Below are positions 52,921 through 62,297 of a stretch of DNA of 64,000 bases, in pieces. Every line of letters starts with the position of its first letter. Position 1 is the first letter of the stretch. Location: NCBI GenBank assembly GCA_018676675.1, contig JABHEG010000122.1, positions 1 to 64,000 of the forward strand. The letters run 5' to 3'. The translations under genes and the position numbers were made by a program. The DNA is from Lentisphaerota bacterium (GTDB lineage: Bacteria; Verrucomicrobiota; Lentisphaeria; Oligosphaerales; JABHEG01). The notes beneath the pieces were generated by a model, which searched no databases, was not told where the DNA came from, and saw nothing but the letters and a program-made list of their open reading frames with translations.

Positions 52921-53412
52921 CTACTCTGGCTCGGGTGCTTTCGCCTCTTCCGGATCGGCGGGCGGCATGACTGGGGTGCCATAGGGGATCAGCGGGCGGC
53001 TCACGTCGGCTTGGCCGATCGACTGGATGAGCCAGCCGCTGCCGGTTTCGGAGAGCAGGAAGCGCTGTTCCTCGTTGCGGTCCACGAAGACATGCTCGAC
53101 GTCCACCGCGATGAGGCCGTTCGGAGCATTCCGGCCCCGGGTCATTGCCCGTCCCTTTACCCCGGTGGTCGAGCGTCGCATCTCCTCGCGGAAGGTTGCC
53201 ATTCCCTGCTGTTTTCGCAGTTGGAGAAGTTCGCGCTTCAGTTCTCCTGTCGTGAGGCGCAGGTAGAGCTTATCCTCGCCTTTTCCCGCGGCCTCGAAGA
53301 AGGCGGAGATGGTGGCTTCCGGCGTGTCGTAGAGCTGGTCCCGCTCTCGGAGCACGACAACTGCGGCTACAAGGGCAACGACCAGGGACACTTGGATGAT
53401 GCGCTGTTTCAT
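52921..53412 (-). CDS. Small membrane-anchored protein of the ATPase-SPFH operon
   Basis: 163 aa. A single N-terminal TM segment (IIQVSLVVALVAAVVVL) is followed by a domain resembling DUF4878/NTF2-like lipoprotein parts (TPEATISAFFEAAGKGEDKLYLRLTTGELKRELLQLRKQQG) and a proline/acid-rich tail. I do not recognise a named family. Its start overlaps the stop of the HflK-like gene by 4 bases, so it is translationally coupled as the last gene of the operon and probably belongs to the same membrane complex. Role unknown. Confidence 0.6.
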   Translation of the reverse strand: MKQRIIQVSLVVALVAAVVVLRERDQLYDTPEATISAFFEAAGKGEDKLYLRLTTGELKRELLQLRKQQGMATFREEMRRSTTGVKGRAMTRGRNAPNGLIAVDVEHVFVDRNEEQRFLLSETGSGWLIQSIGQADVSRPLIPYGTPVMPPADPEEAKAPEPE

Positions 53413-54380
53413 GGGGCGGGAGTGTCGTCGATCTCGATGAGCCCAAGGTCCAGTGGCCCCTGGTTGTGATCGACAACGATCTTGCGCACACGGGGGAGGA
53501 CCGTCTCCATGGTCTCAAGGAGGAGTCGGCGCATCGCCAGGTCACGTTGGTCAGCGACGTTGGCCGCTACCAGCGCGAACCGTTCAGCATCTCCCGTTGC
53601 GATATGGACCATTTCCTCGGCCTCGGCTTCTGCCTCGGAGACGATGCGTTGTGCATCGCCCTCTGCTTCGGGTCTGATGCGGTTCGCGTAGCCACGAGCT
53701 TGGTTGATGGCGCGTGCCGCATCGCCGCGAGCTCGAGCGACATCCCGGAAGGCGTCCGCCACTTCGGGCGGCGGCGTCCCCCCCTCGAGGGACACGGACA
53801 TCAATTGGACGCCGGCGCCATGGCGTTCGTTCAGAACCGCGGATGCTCGTCGCATGACCTCGCTCTGGATGGCCAAACGGTGGGATGTGAGCACATCATC
53901 GACGCTCATTCGGGATATTACCGAGGAGAGGGCTGCTGACACAGCATTGCGTACGAGTGCCGGAGCATCGCTGAGGCGGAAGAGGTAGCGATGGGCATCC
54001 GAGATTCGGTATTGAGCAACGGCGGGGATGATCACGAGGTTCTTGTCACCGGTCAGGCACTGTGCTTCCAGCGGCTCGCTGCGGCGGCCAAGTGTCCGGG
54101 CCGTGAGGTCCATGCCAACCGCTTCGCGCTTCATTTGCAGCGCCCGGATCTTCGAAATCTGGTCGAATCCCCATGGCAGGCCCAAGTGCAGCCCGGGCGG
54201 TTGGGAAATCTTGAGGGCTTTTCCGCAGCGCCGGACGACGGCCCGTTCATCGGGTTTGACGGTGTAGATCCCCGTTGCCGCATAGAGCACCAGCAACGAT
54301 GGCAGAACCGTGACCCAAAGCGGCCGCTTCCTGCCGTCAGCCGGGGCACTCATCTGTTTGTCTGCGGGGCATTTACTCAT
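53409..54380 (-). CDS. HflK-like SPFH (prohibitin-homology) protein
   Basis: 323 aa. A TM segment (VTVLPSLLVLYAATGIYTV) precedes an SPFH domain: VKPDERAVVRRCGK, GLHLGLPWGFDQISKI, TGDKNLVIIPAVAQYRI, and the C-terminal coiled coil (GDAARAINQARGYANRIRPEAEGDAQRIVSEAEAEAEEM) typical of HflK. HflK/HflC form large membrane cages that regulate the FtsH protease. The C-terminal end (LGLIEIDDTPAP) differs from HflK of E. coli. It sits 25 bases after hflC and overlaps the next gene by 4 bases. Start at 54380 is the first ATG; a downstream ATG at 54353 is possible. Confidence 0.85.
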   Translation of the reverse strand: MSKCPADKQMSAPADGRKRPLWVTVLPSLLVLYAATGIYTVKPDERAVVRRCGKALKISQPPGLHLGLPWGFDQISKIRALQMKREAVGMDLTARTLGRRSEPLEAQCLTGDKNLVIIPAVAQYRISDAHRYLFRLSDAPALVRNAVSAALSSVISRMSVDDVLTSHRLAIQSEVMRRASAVLNERHGAGVQLMSVSLEGGTPPPEVADAFRDVARARGDAARAINQARGYANRIRPEAEGDAQRIVSEAEAEAEEMVHIATGDAERFALVAANVADQRDLAMRRLLLETMETVLPRVRKIVVDHNQGPLDLGLIEIDDTPAP

Positions 54381-54405
54381 GGATCTACCGGGCTCGCCGG
54401 GGCCT

Positions 54406-55281
54406 TCAGTCTTTCCGTGGTTGGGTCAGGTACTTGAGCAGTTCAGAGTCGGACGAGAGGAGCAGGGTCGTTCGCTCGTCGAGGATCTTCTTGTAGGTAT
54501 CCAGGGTTCGCAGTAGCTCGAAGAGTTCAGGGTCCTTGCCATGGGCATTGCCATAAACTCGGGCTGCTTCCGCCTCGCCCTGACCGCGGATTTTTTCGGC
54601 CTGGGAATAGGCCTGAGCCAGAACCACGGTCTTCTCTTTGTCGGCTTCGGCACGGATCTTCATGGCCTCCCTATCGCCCTCTGCTCGGTATTGGCCTGCG
54701 AGTTGGGCCCGTTCTGAACGCATCCGCTCAAAAACGCTCTCCCGGACCTGGACCGGCAGGGAAAGTCGTTTCACACCGACATCCACGATCGAGACGCCAT
54801 ACTTCCCCGCCACTTCCGTGCCGGACTCAGCGGAGACTTCAGCCATGATCTCTTCGAGCCGATGCTTCGCCGGGTCGGTCGACACGAGAGCTTCAAGGGG
54901 ATTCTTACCTATCTTGGCCGCGAGCTTAGCCCAGATGATGTCGTGCATGCTCGACTCCGCTCGGATCATATCTCCGCCGACAGCTTCGATGAATGCTTGT
55001 GGGTTCTCGACTTTCCAGCAGACAAAGACGTCCAGATCAATGTTCTTCTTGCCTTGGGCCAGGAACTCGGAGGGGCGCGGATCGTAGACCTGGAGACGAC
55101 GGTCGATTCGCAGAGCCGACTGATAGAACATCTTGAGCTTGGGGCCCGAATCCACCAGCGTGCGGACAGGGCGCCCGAATTGAGTTACAATGACGAATTC
55201 GGCTTCGTCGACGAAAACGACGCTGCGGATTCCGCAGGCGACGATGACGATCACAATGATCCACTGCCATAGGCGTTTCAT
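54406..55281 (-). CDS. hflC: HflC-like SPFH protein
   Basis: 291 aa. An N-terminal TM anchor (WQWIIVIVIVACGIRSVVFV) leads to the HflC-type SPFH domain: FVIVTQFGRPVRTLVDSGPKLK, LQVYDPRPSEFLAQGKKNIDLDVFVCWKV. A coiled coil contains RSERAQLAGQYRAEGDREAMKIRAEADKEKT, close to canonical HflC, and the end has LRTLDTYKKIL as in 'FxRxLxxY'. Its ATG overlaps the stop of the ATPase-SPFH gene by 4 bases. Unlike standard hflK-hflC pairs it precedes, rather than follows, the hflK-like gene. Confidence 0.9.
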   Translation of the reverse strand: MKRLWQWIIVIVIVACGIRSVVFVDEAEFVIVTQFGRPVRTLVDSGPKLKMFYQSALRIDRRLQVYDPRPSEFLAQGKKNIDLDVFVCWKVENPQAFIEAVGGDMIRAESSMHDIIWAKLAAKIGKNPLEALVSTDPAKHRLEEIMAEVSAESGTEVAGKYGVSIVDVGVKRLSLPVQVRESVFERMRSERAQLAGQYRAEGDREAMKIRAEADKEKTVVLAQAYSQAEKIRGQGEAEAARVYGNAHGKDPELFELLRTLDTYKKILDERTTLLLSSDSELLKYLTQPRKD

Positions 55282-58200
55282 TCGCCGGGTTCTCCCTGAA
55301 TGGCGTTGGTTGGGTCGGCCGCAGTCGGAGTGAGTCGCTGCGGTCCCCAGAAGGCGTTTTTCCCGATATAGAGCGTTCGCCGGGACTGTCCTTGAGCACG
55401 ATCCAGAATGACCTTCCGTCTTCCCGCGAGCGTTTTTTCAACGGTGTTGAGGTACCAGCGCAAGCGTGAGGCTTCGGCGTGGTCCGCGTGAGCAGCGGCC
55501 AGTGCTGTGAAGCGACTCGCTTCCCCAACCGCGCGGCGGGTCCGGTCCTGCTGGAAGGCCTCGCCGTCAAGCAGGCGCTTGGCTGCTTCGCCCTGGACGA
55601 GCGTGGTGACCTCGCAGTGGTAGGCGTTGGCCCGGTTGATTCGGGCCTCTTTGTCTTCCAGTGCGCTGGCGACTTCGCGGAACGCCGGCACGACCTCCAG
55701 CGGGGGATGCACATCTCCCAGGCACACGGCCTCAATCGTGAACACCGGTTCGTCACTTCCGGTCGAGGTGTAGGCTCCCAGGGAATCGGTAATGTGCTTC
55801 AGAATTGCCTCTTCTATTTCCCCTCGTCGTTCACTGAGGATCTCACGCGCATGCTGGCGCGACATGACCGACGCGATTCCCTCCAGGGCGAGATTCCGGA
55901 TGATCCCGTCCCACTTGTTTGCACCGTCTCGCGTTTGGTCGCCGACGAGGAAGAGGGCATTGGCGGCGTGGGTCACCCGATATTGCACGATCATGTTGAG
56001 ATCGACGAGGTTCTCATCTCCGGTCCAGATGGTGGCTTCGCCATCCTGGCGCTGCCGCCGTCCGCCGCGGTGTTGCACGTTCCACTCGTAGGCCGGCGGT
56101 TCTGCATAAGTTCCCGAGAGGGTGCGAAAGCCGACCTCGACGCGTCGAATGAGTTTTGTCTCGACGATGCGGTGTCGCCCGAAAGGGTATGGCAGGCGTG
56201 CGTGCAGCCCCGGGGCCTTTGCTCGGGCAACAGGGCGCCCAAAGTGCTGGACTATGCCCACTTGCCCCGGGCGCACGATGTGGATGCCGCTGCATATGTG
56301 CAAAATCGGGGCCGCGGCGCTGACTGCGCGCACGATCTTGCGGCGCTGCTGCCAGAGCTTGGCCAGGCGGGAGGCACAGCGTGCGCGCAAGGCTTGCCCA
56401 TCGATGAGCAGGCGCAGCGAGTTGGTCACGACGATCAGCGAACTGACCTGGTGGAGGCAGGCCGCGATGATTGGACTGATCCAGCCCATCGAGGCAACCA
56501 CCACGGCCAACGCGTTGAAGCCCAGAGCGAACGCAAAGATGTTTTGCCAGATCCGGCGTAGAACGACGCGGGAGAAGGAGGCCGCCCGGACCAGCTTGGC
56601 CAGGTCATCCCCGACCAGCACCACGTCGGCTGATGCGATCGCGGCATCCGAGCCGATGTCGCCCATAACAATGCCGACGTCAGCGGTGGCCAGTGAGGGC
56701 GCGTCGTTGATTCCGTCCCCAACCATGGCCGTGGGGCCATGTTCAGCCTGGATCGCGCACACTTCGGCTACTTTGTCATCCGGGAGCAGATCACTGCGTC
56801 GGTCCGCAATGCCCACGACTGCCCCCACGGCGTCTGCCGCCGCTGCATTGTCGCCGGTCAGCATCACCAGCCTGGAGATGCCCAGGTCGGTGAGTTGCTG
56901 GACCGTGACTGCGGCTTCCGGACGTACGGTGTCCGCGACCACGGCGGCGCCGATCAGCATGTCTCCGCGAGCTACGAGAACAACGGTTGCACCGGACGCC
57001 GCGGCCGAGATGCGTTCCTTGTCCGCTTCGGAGACCACGATGCCTTGTTCTTCAAGGAATCTGTGGTTGCCGACGAGGCACCGGTCTTCCCCAATTTGCG
57101 CCTCGGCTCCCAGGCCCGGATGGGCTGTGAACCGGTCGCTTGCGGGGATCGACAGGCTTTTCTCCCGGGCTCGATCGACAAGGAGCTCCCCAACGGGGTG
57201 CTCGGAGTGTTGCTCAACCGCAGCGGCCAGCGAGAGTACCGTTTCCTCTGATTGCCCCTCGGTGAGGAGCAGTTCGCGGATTTTGAGAGTGGCTGAGGTC
57301 AGTGTTCCTGTCTTGTCAAAGACCACGCTTTGCAGGCGCCCAAGCGCCTCGAGGACGGCTCCTCCTTTGATCAGGATGCCCTCGCGGACCAGTCGCCCAA
57401 TCCCTGCGGCGATGCCGGTCGGGGTGGCCAGGACCAGTGCGCACGGGCATGCCACGACGAGAACGGCCACAGAGCGTGTGACTTCGCGGGTGAAGAAGTA
57501 GGTCACGGCCGCGGCGACCAGAACGATTGGCACAAAGAAGGTCGCGTACTTGTCCGCCAGGCGCTGGGTTGGTGCCTTGGCGGACTCGGCGTCCTCAACC
57601 AACTGGATGATATGCTCCAGGGTGGTGTCCTTGCCCAGGCGGGAAACCGTGATTTCGGCCTGCCCGTAGAGGTTCAGAGTACCCGCAAAGACCTCATCGC
57701 CCGGTCGTTTGTCGGCGGGGACTGATTCGCCTGTCATCGCACTTTGGTCGACCGATGATCCGCCACTGCTGACGACCCCATCGACGGGAATCCGGTCTCC
57801 GGGGCGAATCAGGACGATGTCGTCCAGGCTCACATCCTCGGCCGGGATGACGAGTTCCCCGGCATCTCGTCGTACGCGTGCCGTGGCCGGGCGGAGAGTC
57901 AAAAGAGCCTCGATGCCATCACGGGTTCGGTCGACGACGTAGTCCTCGAGGGCTTCACCGATGAGCATGATGAGAATGACTTCGGCGGCGACGGGGTATT
58001 GTCCGATAGCGACAGCTGCGATGGCTGCGATGCTGACCGCCAGATCCGCTGATATCCGCAGAGAAAGGAGTCCGACAACGGCTTCGGAGAGAATCGGGAA
58101 GCCGCCGACCAGCGCCAGGACAAGTGCGAGGTCGACGCCAAAGATGGTACGAACGGTCCCGGTCAGATACGCGACCAGCCCCACGGCAACGAGGCCTGTG

Positions 58201-58349
58201 AGAGCCAGGTGACGTTGGTGTTCATCTTCGAGGATGTCGCGCAGTCTCAAAGTGCAACGGGCCTTCCACCCCCGGGGGCAGTTCGTTCGGGAGGCGGCAG
58301 ATAGTATAGTACGCGGAGCAGGGGGGACAAGGCAGCTTGAGCGGCGCAT
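55278..58349 (-). CDS. Heavy-metal P1B-type ATPase fused to an HflK-like SPFH domain
   Basis: 1023 aa from the ATG at 58349; a TTG at 58250 would remove 33 unlikely-looking residues. Residues about 35-650 are a P1B ATPase: TGES 206-209, CPC 301-303 in the metal-transport TM, phosphorylated DKTGT 345-349, SEHP 382-385 and GDGIND 544-549. No N-terminal metal-binding domain or His tail. The last TM has LHQVSSLIVVTNSL, unlike copper (MSxSS) or zinc (DxG) signatures, so the metal is unknown. A basic linker (650-675) joins an SPFH/HflK domain (about 676-1023: IHIVRPGQVGIVQHFGRP, TGDENLVDLNMIVQYRV, then a coiled coil). The pump and scaffold are in one frame with no stop. It is the first gene of a four-gene operon overlapping hflC by 4 bases. 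Confidence 0.9.
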   Translation of the reverse strand: MRRSSCLVPPAPRTILSAASRTNCPRGWKARCTLRLRDILEDEHQRHLALTGLVAVGLVAYLTGTVRTIFGVDLALVLALVGGFPILSEAVVGLLSLRISADLAVSIAAIAAVAIGQYPVAAEVILIMLIGEALEDYVVDRTRDGIEALLTLRPATARVRRDAGELVIPAEDVSLDDIVLIRPGDRIPVDGVVSSGGSSVDQSAMTGESVPADKRPGDEVFAGTLNLYGQAEITVSRLGKDTTLEHIIQLVEDAESAKAPTQRLADKYATFFVPIVLVAAAVTYFFTREVTRSVAVLVVACPCALVLATPTGIAAGIGRLVREGILIKGGAVLEALGRLQSVVFDKTGTLTSATLKIRELLLTEGQSEETVLSLAAAVEQHSEHPVGELLVDRAREKSLSIPASDRFTAHPGLGAEAQIGEDRCLVGNHRFLEEQGIVVSEADKERISAAASGATVVLVARGDMLIGAAVVADTVRPEAAVTVQQLTDLGISRLVMLTGDNAAAADAVGAVVGIADRRSDLLPDDKVAEVCAIQAEHGPTAMVGDGINDAPSLATADVGIVMGDIGSDAAIASADVVLVGDDLAKLVRAASFSRVVLRRIWQNIFAFALGFNALAVVVASMGWISPIIAACLHQVSSLIVVTNSLRLLIDGQALRARCASRLAKLWQQRRKIVRAVSAAAPILHICSGIHIVRPGQVGIVQHFGRPVARAKAPGLHARLPYPFGRHRIVETKLIRRVEVGFRTLSGTYAEPPAYEWNVQHRGGRRQRQDGEATIWTGDENLVDLNMIVQYRVTHAANALFLVGDQTRDGANKWDGIIRNLALEGIASVMSRQHAREILSERRGEIEEAILKHITDSLGAYTSTGSDEPVFTIEAVCLGDVHPPLEVVPAFREVASALEDKEARINRANAYHCEVTTLVQGEAAKRLLDGEAFQQDRTRRAVGEASRFTALAAAHADHAEASRLRWYLNTVEKTLAGRRKVILDRAQGQSRRTLYIGKNAFWGPQRLTPTAADPTNAIQGEPGE

Positions 58350-58384
58350 CGGGCCCCATGGGGCTGTGCCGGACAGGGAGTCAG

Positions 58385-58768
58385 ATGAAACAGGTTCTAC
58401 TTGTTGGGGCTGGAGGATGTGTCGGTGCCATCCTTCGCTATAAGCTTGGGGGGCTCGTTCTGCATCAGTTCCCCAATTCTCGTTTCCCGTATGGCACTTT
58501 CGCAGTGAACGTGGCGGGTTGTCTCCTGATCGGTGTCGTTGCCGGTTGGATCGAGCATCACCATGGCGTGGGTGCGGACTTGCGGCTCCTGGTGATCACG
58601 GGGTTACTGGGGGGCTTTACGACATTTTCAGCTTTCGGACTGGAAACGGTCTATCTGCTGCGGCGTGGTCTGCCGATGTTGGCGTTGGCCAATGCGTTCG
58701 GGAGTGTTGCGCTTGGGGTGTTGGCGGTTGGCATTGGCCTGTCCGTCGGTACGCTCCTGGCCAAGTGA
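58385..58768 (+). CDS. crcB: CrcB/Fluc fluoride channel
   Basis: 127 aa from the ATG at 58385 (GGGAG 6 bases upstream). Four TM segments are visible, with GAGGCVGAILRY at the start, NVAGCLLIG in TM2 (conserved Asn) and GLLGGFTTFSAFGLE in TM3, the phenylalanine-lined fluoride track. It works as an antiparallel dimer to export fluoride. A single-gene form suggests a homodimer. The upstream 35 bases lie between it and the divergent ATPase gene; no fluoride riboswitch fold was recognised. Confidence 0.94.
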   Translation: MKQVLLVGAGGCVGAILRYKLGGLVLHQFPNSRFPYGTFAVNVAGCLLIGVVAGWIEHHHGVGADLRLLVITGLLGGFTTFSAFGLETVYLLRRGLPMLALANAFGSVALGVLAVGIGLSVGTLLAK

Positions 58769-58914
58769 TCGCGGTGGGGCCACCAGTGAACAATGCGCCG
58801 CGTCTTGGTTCCGCACGTCGCTTGTCCGCTCACTTTGAAGAGGGCTGCAGACCGTTGAGCAGGGGCGCGGACACGACCGTTGTCCGAACCGATCTCCGTG
58901 TGCTCCGGGCAAGA

Positions 58915-60780
58915 ATGATCCGCGTTCTCGCTTTGAGCGGACTCGTTCCCGCTCTGTTCACGGGCTTGGCCAGCAGCCGCGGGGAGGGGCTGGCCGCTGA
59001 ACTCCTCCAGCAAGGCCAACTGGTTGCTGTGGGGATGCAAGCCCCCCCCTCCATTGGTTTCATCGATTCCACGTCTCGTCGTTTGGCAGCCACGCTCGAA
59101 CTTGCCACGTTGCGGCGGGGGGAGGAGGGGAGCGTGGGGCGTCCGGTGGGGCTGCAGCTCTCTCGAGACGGGAGACGCTGTTACTTGCTGACTCATCTGG
59201 TGGGCGGACCGTTCCGCATGGCGCTCCTGGAGATCGACCTGGGGGCTGGCGCGGCCCTGCGTGAGGTCGGAGTCGACTCGATACGGGCCCATAACTACGC
59301 CGTGTCATTCTGGTTCAGCGAGGCATCTGAGAGCGTAGCTGTGCGCTATCAGTACGGGGTCGCCGCCTTCGACTGGCGCACGGGCCGGCGCCTCCGTACG
59401 CTTCGATCTGATGTTCGTGGTTTACTTCCCGGGACGGATGCCAGCAGTCCTCTACTGCTCATGCCTGGGCGCATCAAGGTCTGGGAGCCTGGGTACTCGA
59501 AGCTGCGCTCGCTTTTCCTTGTCGATTCGGGTGAGCCTGTAAGGGCGTGTCTCGTCTCCGGTGGCGGCTCGGTGTGTGTCCAGACGACGGGAGAGGGGGG
59601 CGAGGCATTGCTGGAGGTCGTGGGGGCGACCGCGGATGCGAACCCCGCGGCGCCAGTCAGTTATTTGCCTGGGAGCGAATTGGCTGCTGCAGGTGGGACT
59701 CCCCCCGTTGCGGTACTGCGTTCTGATGCACCGGCGATCAGTTTCTGCGATCTCCGCACGGGGCGTGAACGCGCGTTTGCCAGGTCGGCGGGAGTCGCGT
59801 CAGACGTTCTCTGGGGTTGGGATGGCACCGTGGTCGTCCTCATTCCGGAGAAGCGGTGCGTTCAGTTCGTTGAACTCGCCTCGGCGAACGTGGTTGATGC
59901 GGTCCCGCTGAGCGGCACACCGATCGCCGGCTGCATTACCCGCTCCCCTGGAGCCGAAGCTTCGGTTTCGGTGAGTGTTGTGGGCAGTGAGGCGTCACCC
60001 GAGCACGTGGCGTCTGATGCCTACCAACTCGCGCAACACCACGTGAGCAGGGGAGAGCTTCGGCGGGCTCTTGATTTGCTGGACCGTGCTGTTGCCCTGG
60101 CTCCCGACCACGCTCGACTGTTCTCGCTCCGGGGCCATCTCTTCACGCGCACGGGGCACGCGCACAACGCTGCTGCTGATCTACGGCGAGCCACGCTTCT
60201 GGCTCCTGACGAACCGGAGGCATTTGCGCGCCTCGCGTGGCTTCAGGTGTCGATCACGGCGCTGCGTGATGGCGTTGCTGCCTCCCGGAACGCTCGGAAA
60301 GCACTCACGCTTGCTGACACGCCCGAGCATCTCTGTCTACTGGCGCTGGCTTTGACCGAGAGTGGCTTGTTCAGGGAGGCCTCTGAGGTCGCTGGCCGCG
60401 CGGTTGCCGCGACGTCCGGCCCACGGACTCGAGAGGTGCAGGCCATCGTTGAACGGGAGGGCACTCTCCTGGGATACATGGAGGCCCCCGGATCACTCGT
60501 TAAGTGCCGTGACTTGCATCTCCGAGGCGGGAAATCTCTTGGCATCGTGTGCCGGTCCGTGGCCGGAGGGCTGGACATCACACAGGTGCTCAGAGACAGC
60601 GTGGCAGCGGAAGCCGGGCTGCGCCCTGGTGACTGCATTGCTTTGATCGATGTCAGCGATGTCACCCACGTGCGGCAGTTGCACCGTGTGCGGGATGCCA
60701 TCGCGGACGGCAAACGCCCTTTGGCCGTGTTGGTGGTCGAGCGCGGCGAGCAGACGCTCCGGTATGCCCTGCTGCCGTGA
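58915..60780 (+). CDS. Beta-propeller, TPR and PDZ-domain protein
   Basis: 621 aa from the ATG at 58915. The open frame extends upstream into crcB, but that part is a shadow. A weak hydrophobic N terminus (IRVLALSGLVPALFTGLA) may be a signal peptide. Residues 35-350 have WD/propeller-like repeats (VGLQLSRDGRRCYLLTHL, YAVSFWFSEASESVAVRY, FCDLRTGRER). A TPR array follows (ARLFSLRGHLFTRTGHAHNAAADLRRATLLAPDEPEAFARLAWL), and the C terminus is PDZ-like (GGLDITQVLRDSVAAEAGLRPGDCIALIDVSDVTHVRQL). Probably a periplasmic scaffold; I know no named family. Confidence 0.6.
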   Translation: MIRVLALSGLVPALFTGLASSRGEGLAAELLQQGQLVAVGMQAPPSIGFIDSTSRRLAATLELATLRRGEEGSVGRPVGLQLSRDGRRCYLLTHLVGGPFRMALLEIDLGAGAALREVGVDSIRAHNYAVSFWFSEASESVAVRYQYGVAAFDWRTGRRLRTLRSDVRGLLPGTDASSPLLLMPGRIKVWEPGYSKLRSLFLVDSGEPVRACLVSGGGSVCVQTTGEGGEALLEVVGATADANPAAPVSYLPGSELAAAGGTPPVAVLRSDAPAISFCDLRTGRERAFARSAGVASDVLWGWDGTVVVLIPEKRCVQFVELASANVVDAVPLSGTPIAGCITRSPGAEASVSVSVVGSEASPEHVASDAYQLAQHHVSRGELRRALDLLDRAVALAPDHARLFSLRGHLFTRTGHAHNAAADLRRATLLAPDEPEAFARLAWLQVSITALRDGVAASRNARKALTLADTPEHLCLLALALTESGLFREASEVAGRAVAATSGPRTREVQAIVEREGTLLGYMEAPGSLVKCRDLHLRGGKSLGIVCRSVAGGLDITQVLRDSVAAEAGLRPGDCIALIDVSDVTHVRQLHRVRDAIADGKRPLAVLVVERGEQTLRYALLP

Positions 60781-61260
60781 CCCATCGGGAGGAGACGATT
60801 TTCCGCATTTTCCGGCCGTGACCGTGCATGCGGAAGCTGGCGTTCTGCCCGAAGAAGAGGTCCTTCCCTGCGGCTTTCTCGCCTGGGGCCTGCGACCATT
60901 CCCTTCTGGCGTGTCCGCCCGTTTGGGCCGATTTCGGTCCTCATCAGCTTTGTTGCGTGACCAGTTGCTGGGCAGATTCTGTCATACTACTGTTACGGCG
61001 TCCGGTTACTAGCCTGATCTGTCCACGAGCCGGCGTCCGGTTCGTGGGTAGATCACCCGAAGGGCTTCGACGTGAGCCCATTCGACAGGCTCAGGGCTAG
61101 CCTTGAGCAGGCGGCGCGGAGCAGAGCGCGTTGAAACTTGGGCGGAAGTGCTTCCGTCCAAGCGGATAAGCCGGGCAGAGCCACTCTGCGCGAATTGTCC
61201 AGGCTAGGCACAGCTGTTGACCATCCAGGCAAATGGGCGGAAACCCGAAAAGGACGGAAC
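60781..61260. other. 480-bp leader region rich in hairpins upstream of dehydrogenase pair
   Basis: Hairpins: 61023-61033 with 61037-61047 (11 bp, one G-T pair), 61137-61148 with 61151-61162 (12 bp, one G-T pair) and 61175-61180 with 61184-61189. A block around 61074-61108 contains TTCGACAGGCTCAGGGC, which resembles a palindromic repeat widely dispersed in bacterial genomes. No gene is supported. The hairpins may be dispersed repeats or mRNA leader structure; no known riboswitch was recognised. Confidence 0.5.
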
Positions 61261-62295
61261 ATGAAGGCTGCGATCACCGATGGGAAGGGCAAGGTTTGGC
61301 TGGGGGATGTCCCCACTCCAGAGCCCAACGACTACCAGTGTCTTTGTCGTCATCTGGCTTGTGCAAGCTGCACAGGGACGGATCTGAAGCACATCAATGA
61401 CAAGCTCCCCTGGGCTCAGAATTATCCTGGGCTTCTCGGCCATGAGAGTATTGGTGAGGTGATCAGCGTTGGGAAGAAAGTGACCAAGTTCAAGAAGGGG
61501 GACTGGGTGCTCAGGCCTGCGGCAGCGTATCCTGGCGAGACCCATGCCGGCTATACCTCGATGTGGGGTGGTTTTGCGGAGTACGGTCTGGTGACCGATG
61601 TCCCGGCTCTGTTGGCAGATGAGCCGGATGCGACGCCCAACAACTACACGCGCTTTCAGCTGGCCGTTCCCAAGGAGTTGGGGATCAGCCCTGCTGATGC
61701 AACGACACTGATAACCCTGAAAGAGACGGCGAGCTACGTTGCGAGCATCGGTGTGGGGCTCTATTCCTCCGTTCTCGTTCTCGGCTCTGGCTCGGTTGGC
61801 ATCAGCATGCTCATCTTCACGAAGATCTTCGGGGCCTACCCGGCTATCATGGTTGGGCGGCGTGATGAGCCGCTGGCCTATGCGAAGGAACGCATCGGGG
61901 CTGATGCGACCATCAACTGCTCCGATACTGATGTCATCGCGGCTGTCCGTGAGTTGACCGACGGGAAAGGGGTGGATCGCATCATCGATACCACCGGCAG
62001 TGCCGAATTCCTCAATGACTGTCTGCCATGCCTGACTGAAGAAGGCAAGGCGGCTGCCTACGCGACCTACGATCGGACGAAGACTGTCGGCGCTACCGTC
62101 GATCAGGATCGTCTCATCACCGGCCGGACCGGCGAAGACGATGCGCACCAGTACCTGCTGGATGCGGTCAAACTCGGCTTGCTGGACCTCTCCGCCTTTT
62201 ACTCGCACAAGATGCCTTTCGAGAAGATCAGCGAGGGCTTTGATATGTTGGCCCGCAAGGAAGCATTCAAGGTCGTGTTCGAGATGGGGGACTGA
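61261..62295 (+). CDS. Zinc-type medium-chain alcohol dehydrogenase
   Basis: 344 aa from the ATG at 61261 (AAGGAC 7 bases upstream). MDR fold: the GHE motif is LLGHESIGEVISVGK, and CASCTGTDL supplies the Cys ligand region, while GVGLYSSVLVLGSGSVGISML is the Rossmann segment. The structural-zinc Cys quartet seen in many ADHs is not obvious. The next gene starts 2 bases after its stop, so the two MDR enzymes form one operon. Substrate unknown; a sugar alcohol is plausible by context. Confidence 0.88.
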   Translation: MKAAITDGKGKVWLGDVPTPEPNDYQCLCRHLACASCTGTDLKHINDKLPWAQNYPGLLGHESIGEVISVGKKVTKFKKGDWVLRPAAAYPGETHAGYTSMWGGFAEYGLVTDVPALLADEPDATPNNYTRFQLAVPKELGISPADATTLITLKETASYVASIGVGLYSSVLVLGSGSVGISMLIFTKIFGAYPAIMVGRRDEPLAYAKERIGADATINCSDTDVIAAVRELTDGKGVDRIIDTTGSAEFLNDCLPCLTEEGKAAAYATYDRTKTVGATVDQDRLITGRTGEDDAHQYLLDAVKLGLLDLSAFYSHKMPFEKISEGFDMLARKEAFKVVFEMGD

Positions 62296-62297
62296 CT

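Noticed and set aside
58262..58384. Fluoride riboswitch upstream of crcB
   Set aside because: The conserved riboswitch blocks could not be found in the sequence before the ATG.
58519..58914. Upstream extension of the propeller/TPR/PDZ gene into crcB
   Set aside because: It overlaps crcB in another frame and gives an unnatural leader; the ATG at 58915 opens on a plausible signal peptide.
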